The position numbers and the translations under genes are program-made. From Eutypa lata (Eukaryota > Ascomycota > Sordariomycetes > Xylariales > Diatrypaceae), in the NCBI GenBank assembly GCA_022661535.1, contig JAKULF010000019.1, forward strand, positions 310,001 to 374,000: 64,000 bases of DNA, given 5' to 3'. Under the pieces are notes generated by a model that was not told the DNA's origin, searched no databases, and saw only the letters and a list, made by a program, of their open reading frames with translations. This document shows positions 48,972 to 62,985 of this stretch, in pieces; the first letter of the stretch is position 1; every line of letters starts with the position of its first letter.

Positions 48972-50571
48972 CTACGAAGTAGTCTCCAGATTGTATGCAG
49001 TCTTGATTTCAGGTTTAGGATTGACGACGTGGAAGATGTGTCTGCTCTGATATCCCTCTTCTAGCTGGATGTTGACTTTCTGGTCCGAAGGGATCATCTC
49101 ATGTTGTAAATCCCACCCAGCGCGACGGCAAAGTTCAGCAACAACCACGTCACAATCTCCAAGGAGATCGATGTCAAAGTTGATGTGGGTTACCGGCGTA
49201 CGGGAGATATAGAGCTGTGGTACATCCGGTGGAAGAAAGGGGACCAATTCGGAGACAGGAGCAACCTTAAGAGAAGTGCCGATCACTATGACAAGGTCTA
49301 CAATGTTCCGATCATGTTCAACTAGACGTCGACCGAACTCGTCCGGGAGAGCCTCACCGAAGAAGGTGATATCAGGTTTCATGACACCGGCAGCAGGAAT
49401 ATCGTAATCGTCATCCGAACTGTCTTCGTTGCCATAACGACGACTCCGTCTGGAAGAAGCACCATTGTAGGAGCGCTTACGTTTAATAGGTCGGTTGGCA
49501 ACGCGTAGAGCAGCAATGCATTTGACACATCGAGGAATCCTGCCGGCCTTTATGTCATCGAAGATGGAGTCACCGAGGACCTGGTGGCCACATCGCTGGC
49601 ATGTAGCGTTGGCGAACGAGCCGTGGCATTGGACTAGTTTCTCCTTCCGTATGCCGGCGTTCGCTTCGATATTATCAATGTTTTGCGAATAGTTGGTCAA
49701 GAGTTTGCCCTTATTCTGCAGCATGGCTATGAAAGCGTGGGTGGGGGTGAACTGTTTGTTATTCGCCGGAAGTATGTCCTTCGCGACGGAGTAGAAAATG
49801 GTGGGATCCTCTCGGAAAACCTCGATATTGAAGACTTCTTGAGGGTCATTAATCCCAAGGCCTAGTCTCTCCAACTGGTTATAAAGACCATTGTCTTTAG
49901 AGCGGAAGTCCGGAATGCCAAGTGAAGTGGAAATTCCCGCTCCAGTTAAGACGACGATGTTCCGAGATCTCTGGATTAGGTGTACGGCATCATCAATTGA
50001 ATTGTACGTGTCAAGCTTTGCGCGTTTGGCCAGTTCTCGACCGAGAGCTAAGGTAAGCAGACCAAAATAATGCTCATCATCAGAACCCTCGAGAAAAGCG
50101 GGAGGTCTAATACCAAAAGCCGTGAGAAGCTTTTTGGCGGTGATCAGGCCAACGTCAATGGTTTGCTTGCAGAACTCCACGGGCCCGAGAGCGCGTAATT
50201 GCCGGCGATACATAGCAGCTTCTGCTGTCGTACAAGCATCGACTGTAAAAGTAGTTAGATCATAATGTGTGGTTCAAATTGAAGATTCAGTAATACTTAC
50301 CATCATCAGGGAAGTTGGTCTCTTCTGCCAACCCCTCGATAGCGTCTTCATAAAGTGATTCGGTTTCCCATGAGTCCACTCGATCTCTGACTCGTTCTTC
50401 GAGCTCAGCGATATGGTTTCGAGTTGGACCATTACCGTTAACATTCAGCGGACTGCTATTAATGCCATTGCTATTTGAAACTTCTTGTACTTGAACTTCA
50501 AGTTGTTTATCTTTCTTCAAAGCCGCAGATTTGGGTGGTCTGCCTGGACGACGCTTTGCTGCCACCTTCAT
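48972..50571 (-). CDS. Sir2-family NAD-dependent deacetylase with AT-hook
   Basis: Exons 50571-50301 and 50242-48972, separated by a 59-nt intron, give 513 residues. The sirtuin core is complete: [19 protein letters not shown] (about 185-203), [14 protein letters not shown] with the catalytic His near 298, two zinc cysteine pairs (CQRC and CVKC), KPDITFFGE and [11 protein letters not shown]. This is the nuclear Sir2/Hst1 class, which deacetylates histones and silences chromatin. Two additions stand out: an N-terminal AT-hook (KRRPGRPPK at residues 6-14), and a basic then acidic insert after the second zinc knuckle ([19 protein letters not shown]), likely nuclear localisation and interaction sequence. 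The start at 50571 is the Met directly before the AT-hook. No signal or membrane sequence. Confidence 0.93.
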
Positions 50572-53203
50572 TGTGACTGGTTTACCCGTAGATGCCAGGT
50601 CCTAAATGGATTGAATGGGAATGTGATGGTTATAGACATTCAATAAATAAGTGGGTGTAAGTTAACAAGACGTGTTTGCCTAGTTGGTCAAGTTTCGAGT
50701 GCAACGTGAAGTGCGTGTATTATTATGTAAGTAGTAAGAAGACACGAAATCAAGGAAATGGAAACAAGAGGGAAAAGGAAGGGGAAAGAGGAGTGCTCGT
50801 TGTCGCAATAGAGCAGCTGTTTAGTTCATGCGTGTGTAAGTAAAAGTAAAGTATGAGTTAAGTTGCTTCAATAAGTGGGTGGGTTGAATTAAGAATTGAT
50901 GGAAATGTAGGTACATATGTAGGTGATAGGTAAGTTGGTAGGTAGAGGCTAGAAACTGGAATAGAGGGGGGAGAGAATAATGATTAAGGTGGTTTCGGGC
51001 TAAGCGATGTCCTGATAGGCTCGCTCAACTAGAGGCTAGGTGTAGTTTGATCCTGTCACCTTTATGTCTCATTGGTGATTCGACTATCCCCACCATCATG
51101 ACATGTATACCCGATTCTCACTTCTAAACCTTCTTCTCTTCTATTTCATCTCCTACTGGAACTAGGCTTTATATAGATCTTGAATTTGGTTACATCATTC
51201 TATGGCTATCGGGTTTGTAATTCAGCCTCGACTAGAAACACCCCGCGCATTAATGGCACAGACACAAATCGCTTCAGTAGCACTACCCTCTTTTCCAAAC
51301 TTATCCCGTGAGAAGCTAATAAGCATAGAAACGAGTCCCTTGTAGACCAGCTCGTTCACGTATAATCCATATTCAACCTATACTAAGAGCTAGCTAGGTG
51401 GTACTATGGTGAGCCGATGTATGTTATCGTGTAGTTCATGGACTTTGGTCTTGGCAAGCCTTACCCAATTTGAATCGTCGACCCCTATCGCCCTATTGAC
51501 TATTGCCTATTATCCTACAGTACCTAGGTAGCTAACTACTATACTCAAATCGATCATCTCTACATAACTAGCTGCTCAATCCCAGCATTGGCTTCAACTT
51601 ACCAGATCCCTTATATCCTGAGTAAGGTGTTCTATTTAGCCTTCATGGGTGAAATATGCACGTACAGGTACCCGAAGGGAGTGGATGGGTGCCCGGGACC
51701 TTACGGGTTACATAAAGCGAAGGCAGTGCTTAAAAGGTGCAACTCCGTGGTATGCAATTAATCCAACTGACGTGGTTTTCATAATCCGACTCATACGTAA
51801 CACACGAACTTGTTTAGCCTACCTAGCATAGCAGTCATAGCAACCTCACTAGCAAGCAGGTTAGACGTATGCGGGTGTTGCACAAACTCTACCAAGTACC
51901 TACATTGCAATGCAGTAGTTCTGGGCGACTCCTAATCTGTCTGGAGCCTCGCCTTTGATAGGCTCACACCGTTTTAGACCCCACCACGCCCTCATCGCCC
52001 CCAAATAGGTCCCTACATACCTTATTGTGGTGTGAGTTGGATATTTCATACTTCCCCGTGCCTTTGGTCAACGGTTGGAATGTGATTCTCGCAACATATG
52101 TAAGTGGACAAGCATTAGACACAGCAGCTCATACTTGCCGAGAAGGTTCCCCACGCTACGTAAAAGGAAAAATAGATGAATGGAGAGAGTTTAAAACAAG
52201 CATATCAGTAACAACCTAACTAGCATATATAGATAGCATACCATAAAACAACCCTACTATATATAATATTTGGTATCCAAGAGTACGCTGTTGGTGACAC
52301 TTACTACGTGATGAAACCGTCCAACAACTTAGCCCATACCAGTTCAGCCAACATCAGAGATCCGCTTCGCCGGAAAGTGTAAACACAAATATCATGATAC
52401 GGAATGATCAATACCCAACTAGAGAGTTATAAACCCGGTGATAGGCAGGCATGTAGCTAGACACTACTTACCAACACCACGATGCTTCTTCAATCTCCAA
52501 CAATGGCCCCTTGGCTATGAAAGGTTTCTTATGGCAGCTGGATGAGATGCAATATTTATTAGGCAAATCCCACTTTTCAAAGAGATCACATAACTTAAGC
52601 GGGACTCCATGTTCTCCGAACCGCCCTTGTATTTTCCTTGTACTACATGTCTGATGTCTATTGCCAATCCGAGGACAAAGAAAAACAAAACCCGCAACCC
52701 ATCGAATGAACAAAAAGTGCACATGTCTATTCGTCTAGTTGGACCTACTGTCCTAGACTTTGTGCGGTGAACAGCCAACCCAACGTAGCTTACAACTCCC
52801 ACCTAACCCAGTAATAATAATACGCGCTCTGTTGTTTCGTCTATGCGACTTCTCTTCCCCAACAGCAGGGACCTGGCGTGGTGTTGTCTCGATTGATGTA
52901 GACATTGCTTCATAACCAGCAGGTAGCATATTGCTCAAACTACGATCAGTTGCTGATCTGTCCCCACCCAGGTAGGTATGAATTGCAGGCGATGGATGCA
53001 TGTAGCCGATAAAAGAAGGCGCAATCCGAAGCCTAGAAACCGAGTTCATATAGGCGTCGCTTATTATACCAACATGATCTATGGCTCCCAGACATAGCCC
53101 AATACGGCAGCGGGTATTATTCCGATCTTGCCAGCTCTGGTTGCCCCGGAGTCTTTATGCCGATATTGCAAGTTAAATTAAAATCAAGCAACGCTCATAC
53201 TGC
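50572..53203. other. Intergenic spacer
   Basis: 2.6 kb between the Sir2 and calcium-pump genes. Contains the Sir2 promoter, purine-rich sequence near 50740-50800 and GTAGGTA-type short repeats near 50905-50950. The minus-strand frames of 84-98 codons at 52468-53049 overlap one another and show no domain. No gene recognised. Confidence 0.55.
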
Positions 53204-56200
53204 CTAAGAGATAGAAGGTTTAGAAGGTTTCGACGGTGGCTGTGGTACAGCTAATCGTGGAACATCCATAGGGGCTGGCTCATCCGCTTCCTGGGGAACC
53301 TCTGCTAGCGGCCTGCTTGCCTCGGTTTCGCTATTCTCACGGTGGGATAGGGGCGACGGCGATGGTCGGAGAGGTTGGCCAAAGTCGCGAGATCCTGACC
53401 GTTCTATTGGAGACCAACCTGCTGCCACACCAGCGGCAACGATACCTGCCATAACTGTTGGGGCGCCTAAGGCAGAATTGGATCGGGATCTTGTCGACCT
53501 AGACCGTGCCCTCGAGTCTGGTGTAGCCGCCGGTGTTATAACGACGTCTTCGCCAGTCGGTGTCTGCGGTTCTCTCATAGAGTTGGAACGGGAATGAGAT
53601 GGGCTTCTTCTCATAAAGGTCTCGCGAGGGTGCTTGACAGCAAATTTCAGGTTGTTGACCCGGCCACCTTTGAGTTTCTTGAGGAACATGAGCTCGTCCC
53701 TAACATCGACGAACGCTTCAGGGTACTCATGGAAGCGTTCTTCGTCCGAAATGGTAAGTCCGGGCAACTTTGTCTTTCGCTTGAAGTATGTAGGAATGCA
53801 TTTCTCGACGAATGCGTCTGGGATAAGGCGTATCAACATGCCAATGGGGATAGAAGCCAGGCCAAGCAGGATTGCAGCTACCCACTGGTTCCAAACCTGC
53901 GGGGGGTCTTCCTGCGCAATGCTGAAAGGTATTCCACCAACAAAAACAATAAGAACCTGAGCACCGCACATAGCGAGGTTGATTCCAAGGAAGAAGTAAT
54001 TGCTCGTTAAGCCCTCAAAAATGTTGAATCCGTTGTCCAGTCGACGATTACTGTAGTCTTATTAGCAGTTGCGAGCAAGTATAGAGACATGGCGTTACTT
54101 ACTTCCACTGGTTGAAAATCTGCATCCATACAAATGTGTTGAAAACCAATGTATTCCGCCGAGCATTGTCATCATGAGCCATAAGGCCGATTTGCTCCGC
54201 CGCATAATAAAGAACGAAGGTAACGACAAGCTGGTAGATGGCCTGTCCAATGATCATCTTCCACATAGTAGTAGAAATAATGCTAGAGCCTCTCGGTTCC
54301 GGCTTTCGGTTGAGGACGCTTTCTTGAGGGGGATCAGTGGCTAGTGCAAGCGCTGCGAGGGTGTCCATGATGAGGTTCACCCAGAGAAGCTGGACGGCAG
54401 TCAGGACAGCCCCTTCATCGTCACTAGAAACAGCTGTGACGAAGGTCAGGACAACGGCGGTAACGTTGACAGTTAATTGAAACTGCAAGAATCGCTTAAC
54501 AGCATCGTTGACGGCTCGACCCCATTTCAACGCCTTGACGATACTGGCAAAATTGTCGTCCATGAGAATGATAGCAGACGCCTCCTTGGCTACTTCGGTA
54601 CCCGCAATGCCCATAGAGAAACCAACATCAGCGAGCTTCAAAGCAGGCGCATCATTGGTTCCATCACCAGTTACAGCTACCGTCTCACCCATGTCTTTCA
54701 ACCGACGCACGAGAATGCGCTTGTCTTCCGGACTGGAACGTGCAAGCACCTGAAGGCGGGGGATGATTTCGTTCTGGTGGAACTTGCTCATGTTTCTGAA
54801 TTCTGGCCCTTCCATCACAAGTCCGCCCTCCTCAAGTATTCCACATTCCGTTGCAATGGCCTGAGCCGTCAGCTTATTGTCACCGGTGACCATACGTACC
54901 ATCACACCAGCTCTCTGACATTGTTTAACAGCCTCGTGGACACCATCACGAAGAGGGTCCTGAATCCCAACCATACCGATAAAAGTCATATTCTTGAATA
55001 TATCCTCGAAGACGATCTCGTTACGATCGGCCTCGGCGCGCCTAGCGTTCTTGGGAGGCCAACGCTCGAAGTCGCGGTAGATAATCCCGATAGTCCTAAG
55101 AGATCTAGAAGCGTAGTTTTCGATGAGACCCTTAACGATGTCATTGTCATCATTGGTGAGAGGTGTAGTAGACATGTCTTTGGTTGGATCACGAAGCATC
55201 TCTGTGCACTGAGCCAGGAGAATCTCGGAAGCTCCTTTGACATAAAGCCGGGCCATTCCGTTTGCAAGCTGCACAACAACACCCATGCACTTCCGACCGG
55301 AATCAAAGGGAATAAGTTGCAAGATTTTGGCGTTCGATCTCTCCTCGCTAATCGGGCCCATGCCGAGAAGCTCTTTGGCGAAGATAAGCAATGCAGTCTC
55401 GGTTTTAGATCCAATAAAAGTCTTTTCACCATCGACTTCGCCTTCAAAAGCCGTCGAGTTGATAGCAATAGACTTCAAGAGAAGTTCTTGTGCATCTTGG
55501 CAAAGAGACGTAGCAAACTCTTTTGATGATAGATCTCCGGGAGCCAGCTTGTCAGAGAGCGGCTCCTCATCAGCAGATTCCGTTTTCCCGCTTCCAAACC
55601 GGTGCTTGGTGCCAATGGTCCCAGAAACAACCTTCATTTTATTCTGGGTCAGAGTTCCGGTTTTGTCCGAGCAGATAGTCGTTGCGTTGCCCATCACTTC
55701 GCAAGCCTTCAAGTGACGGACAAGGTTGTTGTCTTTAAGCATTCGTGTGGTAGCAAAAGCCAAGGCTAAGGTCACCGCAAGAGGCAAACCCTCGGGAACG
55801 GCAACTACAATGATGGTGACCACAACAATAAAAATCTTAATGAACTCCTGTCCTTTCTCGTCCGGCGACGCGTCGTTATGTGGAAGGCGCACGCAAAATT
55901 CGATGAAGAGGACGATAAACAAGAGCAGACCGGCACCACCTCCAATCTTGGCGATATATTCGGCAATAACGTTCAGTTTGGACTGGAGGGGGGTGATCTC
56001 AGGGTCTTCGTTAAGGGACATCAAGGTCTTTCCGTAACTCGAGTAGATACCACTGGAGGTGCACATGAAAGTGCCAACACCCTCCATGACGCGACCACCT
56101 GACTGAATGAAAGGATCAGCCTTCTTCAGTTCAGCACCACTCTCGATAGCGGCAAAAACTTCGTCGGCAGGCTTTTTCCGTATGACGTCTGATTCTCCCG

Positions 56201-57611
56201 TTGCCTGAGATTCGTCGCATTTCACGTTGAACCCTTGAATGAGGATGCCATCAACGGGAAGCAGGTCACCCGGCTCCAGATGGACCACGTCACCAGTCAG
56301 TACATCGAATACCGAAATTTCTATCGTCTTTCCCGAGCGAACCACTTTGACTAGTCGATCCTGCTTCTTCTTGTTGAGTTGAGCAAATTGCTTCTCTTTC
56401 TTCCAATCGTTCAGGGATCCAACGAGAACAACAATAACAATTGCTACGATAATAGCCACACCCTCAATCCACTCAACCTTGGGCTCGTCCTCTGCGTGTG
56501 TTATACCAAAAGTTTGGTAGAGACCCACGGCTAAGGAGATGGCGGCAGCGATAGTCAGCAAAATCAGGACTTTATCATTGTAAGTGATCCAGATTAGCTG
56601 TAGGAGACTTTTGCCCTTCTTCTCAGGTAGTCGATTGTCCTTGAACACTCGTTTTCTATCAAAGAAGGTATCGTCGGAACCGTGATGATGATGCGCCGGT
56701 GTGGCCGGCGTGGCAGGTGTAGCAGGCGACTGGGGGCTTTCGACGCCCTCGTTGAGGAGCTTAGATGATCGAGCTGTTGCTTCATCGAAGGATATTGCAC
56801 CGGGCAACTGCTTCTCGTCGATACTGAGACCCGTGTCCCGATTACTTCGGAGGCCTTTTTCGATACCAACAAGGCCGCCCAATGCATAGAAAGCAGATAA
56901 GCTCTTGGGGTTGAACATTTTGGTCAGTTGGCCCGGACTGAAACCGAAAGGATTATTTTCGACCACAAAATCGTCTCCCCTTCCTTGATCGGGCTTCAAC
57001 GCATCCTTGTCCTTCATTATCTTTTCATGATCCTCCGTCTGCTTCGGCGCGTCTCCCTTCTCCCCCTTCTCAGCCTGCCAGGATGCGGCCCCGGTCACCG
57101 TTTCCCCTTGAGAAGACGATATGGATCGCGAACCCTCATCGCTGTCAACCGAGTTTTGTCGCGATCGATGATTTGTTGGAACAGACAAAAAAGCCTGGCC
57201 TTTCTCGGTACCTCTTGACGTGACCGGACTAGAAACATTATGCGGACTCGTAGGCCGGCTGTCTCTAGCGCTTTCAAAGGAGTGTGAGGTCTGTAATTCA
57301 GGTCGTGAGCTAGCATTCGACGTCCGCGGTACGGCAGTCTTCTCAGACTCGGCCCAGCTCGACGTCAAGGCAGTCGGGCTTGCAGTTAAGTCGCCAGGTG
57401 ATACGGGAGACTGTGCTGCGACGGGAGCAGGAGGTTCATTGTCATTAGTCGTGTCGATTGTGATGGTGGGACTATAATGTAACTATCAGCACCCCGTACA
57501 TATCACAACCAAGGTCACCATGTCCCATCGCAATATTTCTCCATGTAGTGTTACTTACGCTCTAGGTCTCCGCGGCGTCCCGTCCGAGCCCTCATTATTG
57601 GGATTGGACAT
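53204..57611 (-). CDS. P-type calcium-transporting ATPase (PMCA/Pmc1 type)
   Basis: Three exons (57611-57559, 57471-54103, 54050-53204) give 1422 residues with GT-AG introns that keep the family sequence across both joins (QWNNRRLDNGFNIFEGL at the second). A long disordered N-terminus (about 1-165) precedes the pump. Seen: first membrane pair near 265-330, the actuator-domain motif DESQATGESD, PEGLPLAV in a transmembrane helix, CSDKTGTLTQNKM with the phosphorylated Asp near 615, VTGDGTNDAPALK near 960, and the C-terminal membrane bundle continuing into exon 3 (FFLGINLAMCGAQVLIVFVGG). The tail is Ser/Pro/Arg-rich. Family IIB pumps move calcium out of the cytosol; the fungal Pmc1 branch is usually vacuolar. 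The tail holds many SRSNS-like sites suited to phospho-control, which is inferred. Confidence 0.95.
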
Positions 57612-59272
57612 GATTTCTGTCCAGGCAACTTAGGAAGTACCCTAAGATAGACTGGGATGGGTGAACTGTTATGCAGGTGCCGGGAAAAAGATGTACTAAG
57701 CCAACGCGTAGCCTCGTCGTATAAGGCTGTGCTGTAGGTGTAATGTCTCTGCCATAGAAAGTATTCGCAAACCACAATAAAAATGAGTAACTGATCGAGT
57801 CGGAGAGTTGTCTCGGTGGTTAATTTGTTTTGTTGCTTCGCCACCACAATAAACTCGGATCCACAACTCTGAAGCTCCGAAAAGTGCTATTGTAGGTTTC
57901 ACAGCGTAATAGGCTACTGGAGTCAAATTTGTAGGTCTCGAGGAACACAGCCCTGTTGACTCCTGGTTAATAAAGGTCTGTGATAGGCGCACGGTACTTA
58001 ATGTGTGTGTGTAATGGTACGTACGTATTGTATTGTACAGCCGCTGCAAATACCGGATCCGGGAAGATATGACCCAAGGAATTGGTTTTGTTGTTGGCTG
58101 GGGGGCGAGAATACGAATATTAAAAAAATACGACTATACTATGGGAGGAAGAAGAAGTTGGTAAGGCAAGAAAGGGAACGACAAAAGCTGGTGAGTTCCG
58201 CTGAGTAACAGGTAGTCCCAAGTACAACAAACAAATTACTCAATAGAAGTAATAAAAAAATGAGGCTGAGCAATTTGATCGCGTCAGACTGCAGTTCGGG
58301 GGAACTGTAATTGGCCGCCACCAGACGAAAACGATGATTCTCCAGCTAGAAGTTCCGGGGAACGACGCGATAACTAGAGGTCAGGTCAAGGTTTAAGGTG
58401 AATATTATAAAAAGGTCAAAAGGTGAACGGTCCAGTGGCAAATAATGACAGTTTGGACGGAGGTAAAAAGGAGTGGACGGGTTTGATACCGAAGAGGGAG
58501 GCCGCCTTGAGGAAAGGCTTACTGGACCAGGGAAAAAAGAGTTTTGGGGGGAAAACACCAACGAATCTTATTAAAGTTTAAAAATCAGGAATCCCGTACA
58601 TGATCAATGGCAACAGATCATGGAAAGGTGACCTTGCCCGTCTACCGTCTAGTTAGAGCTAGTACCTAAGGACTTCACCGTGTGCATGTATGTATGTATA
58701 ACTATGTAACTACATGTATGTATGTAATAAGGGATAGTTAATATGAGGAGTGTAGTAAGAGTGAGTACACGCGTTTATCTTGAGATGAAGGTACCTTGAG
58801 CTGCTTAGGGGAGAGGACCGAACAGCTCAGCATTAACAAGAAAACGAGAAGAATGAATTACATTATCCACATATCATCTGGGCAAAAAGCCTGGGCATCT
58901 GGGCATTTCAATCAAACGAACGCTAGCGTTTTAGTGATACCCCGTCCCTTATGGGTACCTACATGCCATGCATTTTATCCACCTTTTAGTTAGATTGGTC
59001 TAGGTATGTAGATACCTGATGTAGCATTGCGCCGATGAGCTTTCTTTCTTTCTGGCTTTCTCTTTCCAAATGTTTTGATACCTCCCACCTCCCGCCTCCC
59101 ACCTCCTTGGACTAACCGCTAACCTACCGATAGAGATCGTCACGGAAGTTCTCCACACAAATTCATGTACCGCCCGCATGCAGCTTAAGGATCTGTAGTT
59201 GGTTATCTTCCAATCATATGCGTAAACAGCGTTCTATGTACCAGGGCTGCCAGGGTAGATAAGAATATGTAA

Positions 59273-59317
59273 CTACAGGCACTACAGGCACTACAGGCAC
59301 TACAGGCACTACAGACA
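59273..59317. repeat. CTACAGGCA tandem repeat
   Basis: Four perfect 9-bp copies of CTACAGGCA followed by one variant copy (CTACAGACA). Confidence 0.9.
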
Positions 59318-62300
59318 TAGATTGACTGGTCTCAGAACACGGCTGTTCTTTCTATCCTTCAACGATTGCACTGTTTGTCTACCAATGACTGACCACAAAG
59401 CTGTAGCACCAAATTGACTCACGACAAATGATCTACAAATGTGTACTGTTCATCATCCGATACTATGACCTGTATTCACCGTACAAGCAATTAGGGTTTG
59501 TTGACTGGGCGAATGAAAGACATGTGCCAAGTTCCACAATCCACCTAGAATGGCTGCCAAGCGAGGCTGTGCAAAATGCAACTTTTGCAGCAGCCAGGGT
59601 TTCGTTTCGTTCCCTTTTAACGCCGGCCGGTCTTTTAAATGTTTTTTCCTGTTTCCCTCATAGGTTCAAGCATCCCCCTCGGGCTGTCTCGCATAAACCA
59701 GGAGCATGGAAACATATGTATTTGCATATGAAGAACCAGGCAGGCGCTGATGATAATCACATACATAGTTAGCGTAGTGGAATCACCGAACACGAAGAGA
59801 AACAATCGATCAACATATATTCCAGATCTAACAGTCTGACTGAAGTCATAGTTAGCTGCTGACTTTATAGTGGTCCCCACACAGGGATGTGGGTGTGGGA
59901 TGTGCATTACCTAAGGTAGCACTACAAGATGATGCATCCGTTGGCACTGCAGCTACCGTGGGAATCGAAAGCTTCTACCATTGGAAGCTCAGAAGCCTCC
60001 CTTCTTGGCCTACATGGTGCCATGCGAAGGCCTTCCCTGTCCATTCCGTCACTATTGAAACAAGCGAGCCCGAGCCTCTGTCATGACTAGCAAAGGCTGT
60101 AAAATAACAACCAGACGACCATGTGTCAGAAGCTGCACGCCTTGAAGTTCGAAGTTCAAAGCTCTTTATAACTATACGTGTAGTGTTAAAAAGGGGTTGT
60201 AAATTACCAAACAGGTCAAGATACCACGTAGCGAGCACGAGGTACTTACGACAAGATGTTGTGTACTGTAAATACCCTCGGCAAGTCAGCTATGCTTGTT
60301 GCATTAATATGTGTTCCTACTATATATCTCAACTGCCGGTAACAGGAACATATATTATCTAATCACTATACCACCAAATCGTTGGCAAATCACGGGCAGC
60401 CCATCTCCAACTCACACAGGACCAAGCCCAACTGACCCTTAGCCTCGCTGTATCAGATTACTATTCTCCCGCTAATATTTGCATTAACTAACGGGAGAGC
60501 GATCATATGCATCGGTGCCAGACGGGCCCAATCCCGCCGCGGCGAAACACGTGTCGGCGCGGTTCCTGTCTACTCGAAGTCTCACCTGACTCCTCGGCTG
60601 AATGCATGATGATACACTTGGCGATGAGTCTACGGTGACAAGCTTTGGCGCCTTGACAATGCTAGGTTGCAGGTAGCATGGCACCTCGAACTTTCTGCCG
60701 CATGCTATCTTCCTGTTCCCCCCGATGCTTGTACTGCGTACAACTCGTCTTTCGAAGAACCCCTGATGAGAATTGAAGCTAGCTATCGGGTAATGATAAT
60801 TAGCTTGAAGCCTTGTATTCAGCCGGATGTGTTGCCATCCCGCTGCTCATATAGTAGATAGCACATCGTCGAGAATATGCGTGTCACCAACAGCCAAATG
60901 CGTAATATAGATACATGAGGTCATCACCCTAGGCAGTCTGATAGCTACAGTCTATGGCTCATGTTATAACGCTAGACTATCCAGCTCCTATCTCAACCCA
61001 TCATCGTGAACATTTACCTCATATGGCCGGCACTACGCCAGAGAATCCGTACTAATAAGACCACTTCAGCACCGCACGTTTGCCAATATCCGCCGTCTAC
61101 CGTCCTGTATAGCGAGCTCCGGTCATCCAAGGATTCGAACTCAGCCGAAGACGCGTAGAAACCCGCCACGAAGTCCCACGAACATCAGATGGCGCAAATG
61201 GCTAGCATATATCGGCTGTTCCCAGCTGCTGGGGGAAGAGGCTTAAGGGGCATGGTCGATCACCTATACAGTTCAGTATGTTATGTATATATTGCAGATC
61301 TTCACAAGCAGCAGTAACTTGGCCTGTATAAAATCAAAGTCGGTATACTTAGGCCCATGCTAGTAGCTAAGTGTTAGATAAGGTTATTGAAGGCAAGCTT
61401 GAATAGTTTAGGTTGATGGTCATCGTCCTATGGATTCCCGCTAGCTACGACACTAACTACGATGGCATACACTACCATAGACTGGAGAAAATAGATATGG
61501 ATCCTAAGGTACAATGCCATATCACGGTCGAGTCAAGATAGCCATGTTTTAACATTCCAGTATCAAGACTTGAAAGTTCTAAAACCATGTCCGAAGCACT
61601 TCCTAGCTCTTCAGCACGACCATCATCAGGGGGGTCTCATTGAAGATGTGAGAGGGTTCAGACACAACGGTGCACAACTATGCGATGTTTATTAAGATAC
61701 TTTCCCAAGTAGCTTTGGAGAAAGAACGTCCTCGGGAAAGGGGTTGGGGGTTCTTTATCTTCGTCTATAACCCTAGCTCCGTCGTAGTGACGGCTCTCAA
61801 GGAACCTACCTACACTAGAATAGTCCGGAAGCAGATCCTGAGCAGGAGATGTCCGCCTAGGGAAGAAAATAATCAAACTACTTGAGCCGAGGGAAGGAGT
61901 AGAAACAAGTAATCATTGTCATCTACAACTTACAAGGGAGCTGTACAGAATATTCATCTTACTAAATACTATTACCTCACTATTGATCCTGTTAACAACG
62001 TGGTATCCCACCCCTCCTCTTACCAACACCCTAAGCAGCTCGAATAATCTTAATACTAGGTTTGGTATAAAAATTACAATCAGCCAGTATTGTACCATAG
62101 CTCTCAGCTTATTCAAGTCAAGTACAAGGATCTTAACTCCAACCCATATGTCCAAGCATGGAAGATTCGAACGGCCGTTCATCTTATAGCTAAATGATGG
62201 TCGTTGGCCAATCGTCGGTAATCGACATCGACTGCTACATTTCGGCTCGGCAGTCGCGAGAACACCTCGGACTCGGGGGAGCGAGCCTATGTAGTGCTCT

Positions 62301-62913
62301 CCCGACCCCCCTTCTCCCGTCGCGCGAAAAGGGGACAGAAAGTGAGGAGGATAGTTGCTACCTCAAACACAGCCGACAAGCAGATCGATTCGCTTTTGGT
62401 TATTTCCAAATAAACCAACCCGGTTAATCCCGAAGTTGCGTGCGCGCGTGTGTGTATAAATAAATAAACGATTGACATGTTCCTGACAAAATGGGACGTT
62501 AGCCAAGTCACACAACGGAGGTGCTGACTGGCATGACAAATCAGGCGTCTCTAAATATATATCCACCAATCGATGTTAGACCCCATTTCAGAGGAAGCCT
62601 GTTCGCTATACACCGGTATGAGATATTGATATATCGGTTAGAGGGGGGAACGGCGTCGGGCGAAGCACTCCAGCGTGGCAGTCCTCCGGTTATCGCAACC
62701 TAGCATATGTTGTGCATCTAACGGGCTATATGTAGTGATACCTAAAGGGGCGGCTTAGGAAGAGGTGTCAAGTTCCGACCCGGGGCTGAACCGGTGTGTC
62801 AATTACCTATGTAAACTATTAGCTAAGGAAGTGCCATTGTGACACCAATCCTAGATGTTGTGTTCTGCATCATAACATATGCATGTATAGAGTAAACCAG
62901 TAGTTAATTATCT

Positions 62914-62915
<2 letters not shown>

Positions 62916-62959
<44 letters not shown>
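62916..62959. repeat. (GT)22 microsatellite
   Basis: An uninterrupted GT run of 44 bp close to the 3' end of the tubulin-tyrosine-ligase-family gene. It creates VCVCVC frames on the + strand that are not genes. Confidence 0.95.
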
Positions 62960-62961
<2 letters not shown>

Positions 62962-62985
62962 CCATGTCTGTACGTACATACCCAG

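Larger units (their letters stand above)
57612..62985. other. Long gene-poor intergenic region
   Basis: 5.4 kb without a convincing gene. It starts with the calcium-pump promoter and 5' leader, has a ninemer tandem repeat at 59273-59317, G/C-richer islands at 60500-60620 and 62200-62350, and a (GT)n tract near its right end. Open frames of up to about 118 codons on both strands have no recognisable domain or splice-linked extension. A lone B-box-like sequence lies on the minus strand near 61131-61142. It may hold long non-coding RNA, but nothing in the sequence demonstrates that. Confidence 0.5.

Noticed and set aside
54477..55526. 349-codon open frame on the + strand
   Set aside because: Antisense to the calcium ATPase; no recognisable motif.
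61100..61230. Possible tRNA on the minus strand
   Set aside because: A B-box-like GAGTTCGAATCC is present, but the A-box match is poor and neither the T stem nor an acceptor stem pairs.
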